The notes beneath the pieces are model-generated. The model worked only from the letters and a program-made list of their open reading frames with translations. It ran no database searches and was not told the DNA's origin. This document shows, piece by piece, positions 1-6,606 of a stretch of DNA of 16,329 bases. Source of the DNA: Fidelibacterota bacterium (GTDB lineage Bacteria > Marinisomatota > Marinisomatia > Marinisomatales > UBA1611). The DNA is taken from positions 23,433-39,761 of the forward strand of contig PBKF01000049.1 in assembly GCA_002722105.1 (NCBI GenBank). The letters run 5' to 3'. Positions within the stretch are counted from its first letter, which is position 1, and every line of letters starts with the position of its first letter. Made by a program: the position numbers and the translations under genes.

Positions 1-47
1 TAGGTGAAGAGTATGAACATTTTATCTCCAAATTGGAAGAGATTTAA
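1..47 (+). CDS. C-terminal tail of an upstream gene (partial)
   Basis: Reading from base 3 gives 14 codons, ending in GEEYEHFISKLEEI, before a TAA at 45-47. The acidic, amphipathic composition and normal codon use look like the end of a protein whose body lies outside the window. A terminator-like hairpin follows about 50 bases downstream, which fits the end of a transcription unit. Too little is present to assign a family, and another reading cannot be excluded. Confidence 0.4.
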   Translation, partial: GEEYEHFISKLEEI

Positions 48-94
48 AAACATAATTTGCAACGCATTTTACTTTCAGTATCTAAAAGCTAATG

Positions 95-119
95 AAAAAC
101 CGCAACCGTAGGGTTTTTT
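95..119 (+). terminator. Weak rho-independent terminator
   Basis: AAAAACC at 95-101 pairs with GGTTTTT at 112-118 around a 10-base loop, and the right arm runs into six T residues (114-119). The stem is A/T rich and therefore weak, but the A-tract / GC core / T-tract layout is the usual terminator form in AT-rich genomes. It lies about 50 bases after the stop codon at 47. Confidence 0.5.
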
Positions 120-227
120 ATCTTTGAAGGGATTTGTAATATTTGGATATATAATAAAACCCCATAACAGCCTTACATCAACTATTAACACAAAAGTATA
201 TTTTTATAATGGATAATAAACAATTAA

Positions 228-320
228 CCCACCACAAAAGATTTATATACAGAAGCATTATATCAAGGAGAAATCAATCTGAAAGGCCGCGGCGGTGAAA
301 CCAAGGTTTATTCAATTTAA
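228..320 (+). pseudogene. Possible remnant of a class III cyclase C-terminus
   Basis: This open stretch has no ATG of its own; an in-frame stop at 225-227 precedes it. It ends with GEINLKGRGGETKVYSI and a TAA at 318-320, only 17 bases before the next gene. That ending resembles the last strand of a class III nucleotide cyclase domain (the 'LKG...VY' element) and aligns with GELALKNIEFPIKAFHVI in the intact cyclase just downstream. I read it as a possible decayed end of a second, paralogous cyclase. Nothing cyclase-like is visible further upstream. An alternative is a 14-codon peptide starting at CTG 279, eight bases after AAGGAG at 265-270. Confidence 0.3.
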
Positions 321-337
321 TTTGGACTATAGTTAAT

Positions 338-2077
338 ATGGAAAGAAAACTGGCAACCATCTTTGCATCTGATGTTGTGGGCTTTAGTAAGATGATGGGT
401 GAAGATGAAGTAAATACGTTAAACATTTTGAAAGAGCGCAGAACCGAGATTGATAAAATCATTGCAGAACACAACGGTGTCATTTTTGGCAGTGCTGGAG
501 ACAGTGTTATTGCTGAATTTTCAAGTCCTATAAAGGCAGCTGAAGCAGCTGTGGCCACCCAGTACAAAATGAAATCTATGAACCATGATAAGAATGAAAA
601 AGACCAAATGACTTTTCGAGTCGGGATAAATATCGGTGATGTTATGGTGTCAGATGACAACCTATTCGGTGATGCTGTAAATGTTGCCGCTAGGCTGGAG
701 GCAGAAGCACGTCCTGATGGAATTTGTGTGTCGCAAACAGTTTTCGATATGATTAATCGAAAAATCTTGGTTTCTTTTGAAGATGCTGGAGAGTTAGCCT
801 TAAAAAACATTGAATTTCCAATTAAAGCGTTTCACGTGATTGAAAACACAGGAATAGCGCGGTTTACGCAGGATTCTGAAAATATTCATACGGAAGTAAA
901 AGAAACGGAACCTGGTTCCGTGGCAGTTATGTTCTTTAAAAACCTCAGTAAAGATGAAGAACAGGAATACTTTTGCGAAGGGTTTTCTGAAGACCTTTTA
1001 TCTATGCTATCCCGGTATAGCAAATTGGTAGTCATTTCTAGTCATGCCAGTTTTTCCTACAAGGATAAAACAAAAAGTTTTAAGGAAATTGGCCAGGAAC
1101 TTGGTGTCCGGTATATCATTAACGGCAGTGTGAGAAAACTTGGACCTAAAATACGGATTAATGTGAGCCTAATTTCTTCAGAAAATGAGAATACAATCTG
1201 GTCCAATAATTATGATCTGTCTGTAGATGAAGTATTTGACATCCAGGATCAGATTGCGGAAGAGATCGTTTCCACGACTGTTGGTAGAGTAGAAGAAGAC
1301 ACTTTAAAAGCTTTAAACGCAAAACGTCCAGAAAATAAAACGGCTTATGATCTTGTTTTGCAGGGTCTGGAATATGCAAAAAAGGGTAATGTGTTTAAAG
1401 AAAATACTGAACTAGCAGCAGAACTCTTTGAAAAAGCTATTGAAGCGGATCCGAACTATGCACGTGCCCATGCCTGGCATGCCTGTACACTAGGGAATTT
1501 GATGGAATGGAAGGAAGATGAGTCACATGAGTTGATGGAAAAGTGTTTTAACTCATTGAATAAGGCTATGGAACTTGATCCTAATGAACCAGAAGTTCAT
1601 CGAATTATGGGTGCTGTAAAATTTTATTTTGAAAAAGATTATGAAATGGGTTTACACCATTTGAAAAAAGCCAGGGATCTATGTCCCAGTGATGTTTTTA
1701 TCACTACAAGATATGCTCTTGCCCTAATTTATTGCGGTGAGTTTGGTGATGCATTTTCTGAACTGGAAAGGGCAAAACGTTTAGATCCCTTTTCCCATGA
1801 TCTATTATTTAGCCCGTTAGCTTTCTGTTATTATTGGTTGGGTGATTATGATCAGGCTCTAGCATGTTTTAAGACTATCAAAGTTTTGAAAAATCAATTA
1901 TTTTACCTTGCGGCAACATATGCAAAAAAAGGATGTGCAGAACTAGCAAAAGAAAAATTGAAAGAAGCCAGAGCCGTGAACAATCAAAATATTGATGATT
2001 TCATTGATTCGCAACCTTATACAAAGGTAGAATTAGCTAAAGACTTACGTGAGAACCTTGAATCAATTCCCAATTGA
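338..2077 (+). CDS. Class III adenylate/guanylate cyclase with TolB-like and TPR regions
   Basis: Soluble 579-residue signalling protein in three parts. Residues about 1-170 are a class III cyclase homology domain that would make a cyclic nucleotide from ATP or GTP. Visible motifs are FASDVVGF with metal ligand D12, GSAGDSVIAEF with metal ligand D55, and GDAVNVAARLE with the transition-state pair N115/R119. Residues about 193-311 form a TolB/FlgO-like domain (VAVMFFKNLSKDEEQEYFCEGFSEDLL and following, 'IINGSVRKLG'). Residues about 335-560 are tetratricopeptide repeats (EKAIEADPNYARAHAW, NKAMELDPNEPEVHR). No signal peptide or membrane segment is visible, so it should be cytoplasmic. The lysine that often reads the adenine in KTxGD is replaced (FGSAGD), so ATP versus GTP preference cannot be called. 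The start lacks a clear Shine-Dalgarno. The domain order is common in proteobacteria and FCB-group bacteria; the ligand and effector are unknown. Confidence 0.88.
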   Translation: MERKLATIFASDVVGFSKMMGEDEVNTLNILKERRTEIDKIIAEHNGVIFGSAGDSVIAEFSSPIKAAEAAVATQYKMKSMNHDKNEKDQMTFRVGINIGDVMVSDDNLFGDAVNVAARLEAEARPDGICVSQTVFDMINRKILVSFEDAGELALKNIEFPIKAFHVIENTGIARFTQDSENIHTEVKETEPGSVAVMFFKNLSKDEEQEYFCEGFSEDLLSMLSRYSKLVVISSHASFSYKDKTKSFKEIGQELGVRYIINGSVRKLGPKIRINVSLISSENENTIWSNNYDLSVDEVFDIQDQIAEEIVSTTVGRVEEDTLKALNAKRPENKTAYDLVLQGLEYAKKGNVFKENTELAAELFEKAIEADPNYARAHAWHACTLGNLMEWKEDESHELMEKCFNSLNKAMELDPNEPEVHRIMGAVKFYFEKDYEMGLHHLKKARDLCPSDVFITTRYALALIYCGEFGDAFSELERAKRLDPFSHDLLFSPLAFCYYWLGDYDQALACFKTIKVLKNQLFYLAATYAKKGCAELAKEKLKEARAVNNQNIDDFIDSQPYTKVELAKDLRENLESIPN

Positions 2078-2138
2078 TCTGAAAACTTAAATACTTTTCT
2101 TTAACTGCAACCAATAAAATGGAGTATAAAAACATAAT

Positions 2139-3110
2139 ATGAAATACAGAAGACTTGGAAAAACAGGATTAAAAGTCAGTGAACTATCTTATGGTTCATG
2201 GGTTACATTCTCTTTTCAGCTTGGTGTGGATACAGCAACTGAGATGATGAAACTTGCCTACGATAATGGTGTTAATTTTTTTGATAATGCAGAAGTCTAT
2301 GCTTCCGGTGAATCAGAGATCATTATGGGTGAAGCCATCAAAAAACTGGGCTGGGAAAGGGATACATTTATTGTATCTAGTAAAGTATTTTGGGGAGGTG
2401 AAAAACCAACACAGCGTGGGCTTAGCCATAAACATATTCTTGATGCTTGCCATGCTGCAATGAAAAGACTACAGGTTGATTATCTGGATCTTTATTTTTG
2501 TCACCGCCCAGATCCTGAAACCCCCATAGAAGAAACCGTACGAGCCATGCATACTCTGGTATTACAGGGAAAAATTTGCTATTGGGGAACATCAGAATGG
2601 TCTGCTGGAGAAATCAAAGAAGCATATGGGATAGCCAAAGAACTTGGACTTACACCTCCTTCCATGGAACAACCCGAATATAATATGTTTGCCCGGAAGA
2701 AAATGGAAAGCGAATATAGTGAGCTTTTCGAAAATGAACAATTAGGTACCACTATCTGGAGTCCCCTAGCATCAGGGTTTTTAACTGGAAAATATATGGA
2801 TGGTATGCCGGATGATAGTCGGGCCAATCTAGATGAACATCAGTTTATCAAGAATATGTTTGAATCTAAAGATTATATTCAGCACTATGAAAAAGTAAAG
2901 CAATTATCAAAACTGGCTGGTGAAATTGGCCTCCCGCTGGTGAACTTGGCTTTGTGCTGGTGTCTTAAAAATCAACATGTCAGCACAGTGATCCTCGGCG
3001 CTTCTAAAACGGATCAGCTTAAACAAAATCTGGAAAGTGTAAATCATACAGATATTCTCGATAGTACAATAATGGATCGGATAGAAACCATTCTCAAAAA
3101 TAAACCATAA
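2139..3110 (+). CDS. Aldo/keto reductase, AKR6 (potassium-channel beta-subunit-like)
   Basis: A 323-residue NADPH-type aldo/keto reductase with a (beta/alpha)8 barrel. The catalytic tetrad reads D49, Y54 (FFDNAEVYASG), K82 (SSKVFWGG) and H122 (FCHRPDPETP). Many stretches match what I remember of mammalian Kv-beta subunits: the start (KYRRLGKTGLKVS), LAYDNGVNFFDNAEVYA, RGLSHKHI, RPDPETPIEETVRAM, WGTSEWS, the cofactor-binding WSPLASGF and VILGASKTDQL, and the ending ILKNKP. Kv-beta has an Asn where this protein has His122, so catalysis should be unimpaired. A GGAG lies 14 bases before the ATG, which is far for a ribosome site. It sits alone between the cyclase (61 bases upstream) and a membrane protein, so context does not name a substrate. 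Related bacterial enzymes reduce aldehydes and ketones. Confidence 0.9.
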   Translation: MKYRRLGKTGLKVSELSYGSWVTFSFQLGVDTATEMMKLAYDNGVNFFDNAEVYASGESEIIMGEAIKKLGWERDTFIVSSKVFWGGEKPTQRGLSHKHILDACHAAMKRLQVDYLDLYFCHRPDPETPIEETVRAMHTLVLQGKICYWGTSEWSAGEIKEAYGIAKELGLTPPSMEQPEYNMFARKKMESEYSELFENEQLGTTIWSPLASGFLTGKYMDGMPDDSRANLDEHQFIKNMFESKDYIQHYEKVKQLSKLAGEIGLPLVNLALCWCLKNQHVSTVILGASKTDQLKQNLESVNHTDILDSTIMDRIETILKNKP

Positions 3111-3193
3111 GCGCAGCGAATTGGTCAATAGGGCCGTCTTGATTGTTTCTGGTTATTTTCTAAACTGTCTTGACTGATATAAAGGATGTTAAA

Positions 3194-3919
3194 ATGAATG
3201 ACCAACAAAACAATAAACCAATCTGGGCTCACTGGGTTCGTTTTTCTCAGTATATAACAGAAAGATTTTTAGGCGGTCCCCGAATATTAAAACTCGCCTG
3301 GGTAATCAATTTCCAGAAAACAGGCACCTTTTTTTTTGTTCTTCTGCTAATGAAACATTATCAGAATTTTTCTCCGGGAGCACATGTGTATCTGGCTTTG
3401 CATGGAATGTATGGCTTTTGCTGGATCCTGAAACATTTTGCTTTCCCCGATAGGCAGTGGGAAAAAAAAGTGACTCTAGGTGGAGGGCTCATGGCTTTTC
3501 TACTGGTGCTGGGACCCTATTGGGCCTTTCCTTATCTTTTAATTTCAGGGATTCTTGGCCCAGATCAGAAAATAGCGAGTTTACCAATCCTGACTACTGC
3601 AATCTGTATCCATACTCTTGGTGTGGTTATCATGATGACAGCTGATAGTCAGAAATATTTTACACTAAAATATCGATCTGGTCTTATTCGAGAAGGGCTA
3701 TTTAAATATATACGCCACCCCAATTATCTTGGCGAAATCATGCTCTATGGATCCTATGCTCTTATTGTGCAGCACTGGATTCCCTGGGCTATTCTAGCTT
3801 GGGTCTGGATTGCTGTTTTCCTGGTGAATATTCTACAAAAAGAGGCATCTATGTCTCGTTACCCGGAGTGGGCCGAATATAAAAAAAAGACAGGAATGGT
3901 GATTCCAAAGTTTTTATAG
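3194..3919 (+). CDS. Membrane methyltransferase / DUF1295-like protein
   Basis: A 241-residue hydrophobic protein with about five to six membrane segments. The C-terminal signature is RHPNYLGE at residues 174-181, followed by a long hydrophobic stretch and E217 before YPEWAEYKKKTG. This pattern is shared by isoprenylcysteine carboxyl methyltransferases, phospholipid methyltransferases and the DUF1295/steroid 5-alpha-reductase C-terminal family. In these families the R-H-P-Y-G-E and downstream E contribute to binding SAM or NADPH. I therefore call an integral inner-membrane methyltransferase or reductase of unknown substrate. The start chosen is ATG 3194 because AAAGGA at 3181-3186 lies seven bases upstream; a TTG at 3170 in the same frame has no such site. 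The N-terminal half matches no domain I can name. Confidence 0.72.
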   Translation: MNDQQNNKPIWAHWVRFSQYITERFLGGPRILKLAWVINFQKTGTFFFVLLLMKHYQNFSPGAHVYLALHGMYGFCWILKHFAFPDRQWEKKVTLGGGLMAFLLVLGPYWAFPYLLISGILGPDQKIASLPILTTAICIHTLGVVIMMTADSQKYFTLKYRSGLIREGLFKYIRHPNYLGEIMLYGSYALIVQHWIPWAILAWVWIAVFLVNILQKEASMSRYPEWAEYKKKTGMVIPKFL

Positions 3920-3934
3920 CATTGATTTCTAAAC

Positions 3935-3951
3935 TGGTCCCATCTGGACCA
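3935..3951. repeat. Short hairpin after the membrane protein gene
   Basis: TGGTCC at 3935-3940 and GGACCA at 3946-3951 form a perfect six-base stem with a five-base loop, between two genes that end facing each other. Neither side is followed by a T run, so it is not a standard intrinsic terminator. It may still mark or stabilise the 3' end of one or both transcripts. Confidence 0.35.
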
Positions 3952-3971
3952 TCAGAATAAATTTACTTAGA

Positions 3972-4274
3972 TCAATACACTCTATCAAATTTCATATCAG
4001 GAATAGTTTTCATATCCCTGATATAATCAATATAAAAATGTGGTGAATTATTTTTAAGAGTTGGTAATGTATTAATGATTACGTCAGATTGAACACAAGC
4101 CCACAGAGGATGTCCCATTCTTGCAAAATAAAAGGAGTCTCTACCATTGCCGCAACCCAATTCCATCATTTTACAATTCTCCGGTACAAGTTTAATTATT
4201 GATTTAGTAAAACTTATTGGTTCTTCTAAGTTGTGATGGTTTGCATAATATTTATTCCAATATTTCTTATCCAA
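3972..4274 (-). pseudogene. Truncated class I SAM-dependent methyltransferase
   Basis: The reading frame gives about 100 residues that look like the N-terminal half of a small SAM methyltransferase. It opens with DKKYWNKYYANHHNLEEPI, then carries motif I, MELGCGNGRDSFYFARMGH (SAM-binding GxGxG), followed by QSDVI and DYIRDMKTIP, and stops at FDRVY. Family members usually run to about 200 residues, and an 'FDxVYSRFxLH' motif normally continues exactly where this one ends. Just past the stop the same frame holds another stop and no recognisable sequence. The 5' end is also weak: the frame opens only with TTG, and no ATG lies between it and the upstream stop. Both points suggest a decayed gene. 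It is the only minus-strand gene in the window. A functional short form cannot be excluded. Confidence 0.6.
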
Positions 4275-4291
4275 TTGAAATTCTCTTAATT

Positions 4292-4372
4292 ATAATTATA
4301 CCTACAATTTTCTCTATAAGAAATTGGTTTTGATTTTGGGAAGGAACCATACTAATTAAAAGGTATAATTAT
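4292..4372. repeat. 11-base inverted repeat in the gap before doxX
   Basis: ATAATTATACC at 4292-4302 is the exact reverse complement of GGTATAATTAT at 4362-4372, separated by 59 bases without a gene. The arms are almost all A/T, so chance is a real explanation. The right arm contains a TATAAT without a matching -35 element. Its role is unknown. Confidence 0.3.
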
Positions 4373-4409
4373 TTTATAGGTCATTCTGAATATTCCCTGA
4401 AAACCAGTA

Positions 4410-4438
4410 TTGATTCTGAAATAGTTTTCAGTTATGCT
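4410..4438 (+). promoter_or_regulatory. Predicted sigma-70-type promoter with operator-like palindrome
   Basis: TTGATT (4410-4415) and TATGCT (4433-4438) are each four of six matches to the -35 and -10 consensus, with an ideal 17-base spacer. The spacer contains the perfect palindrome CTGAAA-N4-TTTCAG (4416-4431), the usual place for a repressor to block polymerase. An ATTCTGAA at 4383-4390 is repeated at 4413-4420, exactly 30 bases apart. Transcription would start near 4445, about 37 bases before the ATG at 4482. It is placed to drive the carbohydrate cluster. Confidence 0.4.
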
Positions 4439-4481
4439 TGGGCTCTGATTTATTTTAACAATTAAAATATTGGAAGACAAA

Positions 4482-4985
4482 ATGAACGAAAAACTGCATT
4501 CCATTTCGCCAAACATTACCTTGAATAATGCACAGTTTTATGGATTGGTTGCTCTTCGTTTACTGATTGGATGGCATATCCTTTATGAAGGATTATCCAA
4601 AGTCCTGAACCCTTACTGGTCATCCATAGGCTACCTTTTGGATTCAAAATGGATTTTTTCTGAATGGGCCAAAACCATCGTTTCTGATCCAACTTTACTG
4701 ACCATTTCAGATTTTGTGAATATGTGGGGTTTAACTCTGGTTGGCTTATGCCTCATGCTGGGATTATTTTCTCGATATGCAGCCATCTGTGGTATGGTTT
4801 TAATCCTGTTATATTATTTATTTGCCCCACCATTGATTGGGTTGGAATATTCCAAAGCAGGAGAAGGAAACTATCTGACTGTGAATAAAAATTTAATCGA
4901 AGCCTGTGCACTTTTTATCCTATACTATTTTCCAACTAGCCATATTATTGGTTTGGACCGTCTTATTGAAAATCGGTCCGCTTAA
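4482..4985 (+). CDS. DoxX family membrane protein
   Basis: A 167-residue inner-membrane protein of the DoxX family with four predicted helices at about residues 19-35, 82-97, 100-115 and 136-153. DoxX-family signatures are the first helix ending in GWHILYEGLSKVLNPYW and the G-rich second helix LTLVGLCLMLGLFSR. The family takes its name from a subunit of archaeal thiosulfate:quinone oxidoreductase; most bacterial members have no assigned role. The start is ATG 4482, with GGAAG at 4472-4476 five bases upstream; a TTG at 4470 would add four residues but overlaps that site. It is the first gene after the predicted promoter, and the next gene follows after ten bases. A role as a membrane partner, possibly quinone-linked, of the exported oxidoreductase next door is my inference. 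Confidence 0.8.
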   Translation: MNEKLHSISPNITLNNAQFYGLVALRLLIGWHILYEGLSKVLNPYWSSIGYLLDSKWIFSEWAKTIVSDPTLLTISDFVNMWGLTLVGLCLMLGLFSRYAAICGMVLILLYYLFAPPLIGLEYSKAGEGNYLTVNKNLIEACALFILYYFPTSHIIGLDRLIENRSA

Positions 4986-4995
4986 AGGAAGTCTT

Positions 4996-6588
4996 ATGAG
5001 TGAAAATCAAAATAAACAACCAAATGACCAAAATAGAAGAGAATTCATAAAAGCATTAGCCACTGTTCCAGTATTGGGACTATTCTTTGCTAATCTGTGG
5101 AAGAAAATAAAAGTTGAATCCATCAAACGGTCCAATTTATTGGCGGACCTTATCAATGAAAAAAAAGCGCCGGCTGTGATGAAAAAGATCACAGATTCAA
5201 AACACCTTAATATAGGTGTTATCGGTTACGGTGGACGAGGTGGACATTTGGTTCGAGGGGCTGGCTTTGCTTCAAAATGGTGGACAGATAATGCTTATAA
5301 AAATTTCAAAAAAAATAAAATGGATAAAGCATTTAATACCTTTATGTCTCAGAAAGACTTGAATTGTTCCTTATTGGGTGTTTGTGACCTATTTGATAAA
5401 CGAGCAGAAGCAGGTGTGGATGCATCCCAAAATGAAGTTCGTCCTGGTGGAAAACCATCCAGTGCAGCAACTCGTTACCGCCAATACAAAGATTTACTAG
5501 CTAATGAAGAGATTGATGCAGTTATTATTGCTACACCGGATCATTGGCATTCGAGGATTGCAATTGATGCGGCTAAAGTAGGGAAACATGTTTACTGTGA
5601 AAAAGGACTTACCCGTACTTTTCAGGAAGCAGTCGACCTGTATGATACTGTAAAGGAGACAGGTATTACCCTGCAGCTTGGTCACCAAAACAGGCAAGTT
5701 GAAGCCAATTATAAAGCTAAACAGATTATTGATAAAGGATTGCTGGGACCAATCAACCTTGTTGAAATTACCACAAACCGCAATTCTCCCTGGGGAGCTT
5801 GGGTCTGGACGATTGATCCAAAGGCCAATGAAAAGAATCTTGACTGGGATACATTTCAGGAACCATCTCCAAACAAAATACCCTATGGCGAAGAAGCCCT
5901 GAAACGATTCTTTCGCTGGCGGTGTTGGTACGATTATGGTACTGGTCTTTCCGGTGATCTTTTTTCACATGATTTTGATGCCATGAACCAGATTATGGAT
6001 TTGGGGATTCCCAAATATGCATCTTCATCTGGGGGCATCTATTTCTACAAAGATGGAAGGGATGTGCCAGATGTCTGGCACACAACTTTGGAATACCCTG
6101 AAAAGGATTTAACACTTCTTTACAGCGCAACCCTATCATCAAATGATAATCGTGGCAATAGGATCATGGGGCATGATGCAACCATGGTATTAGGTGGCCA
6201 ATCTAATGTTGGTAATGTAGGTGGCTTTTCTGTTAAGGCGGATCAAGAATCCACTCAATATAAAGAACGGCTAGAAAGTGGTGCCATTAATTCGAAATAT
6301 CCCATATATACCTACTCACCAGGTTCAAAACAGATAGATGGAGTAACTTCTGCAACTTCTCAATATTTTGCAAATAAAGGGCTGCTTTATACATATAAAG
6401 AAGGGAAGCGGGTAGACCCGACGCATCTTCATATTAAAGACTGGCTTGATTCCATTCGAAGTGGCACTCAACCTAAATGTAATATGGAAGTTGCCTTCCA
6501 GGAAGCTGTTACTTGTGCCATGGCTACAGAATCTTATTTGACTGGCCGCCGCGTGGAGTGGGATCCGAAGAAACGACGCCTCATATAA
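4996..6588 (+). CDS. Tat-exported Gfo/Idh/MocA family oxidoreductase
   Basis: A 530-residue NAD(P)-dependent sugar oxidoreductase. A twin-arginine signal is visible at the start (NRREFIKALA, R14/R15, then a hydrophobic run to about residue 34), so it should be exported folded with its cofactor bound. The Rossmann motif GYGGRG is at 77-82. ATPDHWHS at about 179-186 is followed by CEKGL at 201-205 with the expected catalytic Lys203; the usual EKP reads EKG here. SGDLFSHDFDAMNQ with H325 fits the C-terminal catalytic histidine region. At 530 residues it is longer than the usual 330-450, like the signal-bearing members of Bacteroidota and Planctomycetes. The start is ATG 4996, with AAAGGAAG at 4984-4991; an upstream in-frame ATG at 4906 lies inside doxX and would put the signal 30 residues in. 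Likely first step: oxidation of a sugar or glycoside, probably at C3, in the periplasm. Confidence 0.88.
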   Translation: MSENQNKQPNDQNRREFIKALATVPVLGLFFANLWKKIKVESIKRSNLLADLINEKKAPAVMKKITDSKHLNIGVIGYGGRGGHLVRGAGFASKWWTDNAYKNFKKNKMDKAFNTFMSQKDLNCSLLGVCDLFDKRAEAGVDASQNEVRPGGKPSSAATRYRQYKDLLANEEIDAVIIATPDHWHSRIAIDAAKVGKHVYCEKGLTRTFQEAVDLYDTVKETGITLQLGHQNRQVEANYKAKQIIDKGLLGPINLVEITTNRNSPWGAWVWTIDPKANEKNLDWDTFQEPSPNKIPYGEEALKRFFRWRCWYDYGTGLSGDLFSHDFDAMNQIMDLGIPKYASSSGGIYFYKDGRDVPDVWHTTLEYPEKDLTLLYSATLSSNDNRGNRIMGHDATMVLGGQSNVGNVGGFSVKADQESTQYKERLESGAINSKYPIYTYSPGSKQIDGVTSATSQYFANKGLLYTYKEGKRVDPTHLHIKDWLDSIRSGTQPKCNMEVAFQEAVTCAMATESYLTGRRVEWDPKKRRLI

Positions 6589-6606
6589 TACTTTACTAAA
6601 AAGTTT

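Noticed and set aside
205..210. TATAAT hexamer that could be a -10 element for the cyclase gene
   Set aside because: No acceptable -35 element lies 16-18 bases upstream, and such hexamers are frequent in this AT-rich gap. The cyclase promoter therefore stays unassigned.
209..298. Small ATG-started frame of about 29 codons ahead of the cyclase gene
   Set aside because: No ribosome-binding site, basic low-quality translation, and it overlaps in another frame the more convincing cyclase-like fragment.
274..810. 178-codon open frame on the minus strand opposite the cyclase N-terminus
   Set aside because: It lies fully antisense to the conserved cyclase domain, shows no recognisable motif, and its length is explained by codon bias of the + strand gene.
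3136..3176. Imperfect direct repeat GTCTTGATTG / GTCTTGACTG 31 bases apart
   Set aside because: Only two short copies with a mismatch in an AT-rich gap; no sign of a repeat array or a site for a known regulator.
4906..4995. Longer N-terminus for the exported oxidoreductase from an ATG at 4906
   Set aside because: It would overlap the last 80 bases of doxX and put the twin-arginine signal 30 residues inside; ATG 4996 has a good AAAGGAAG and places the signal correctly.
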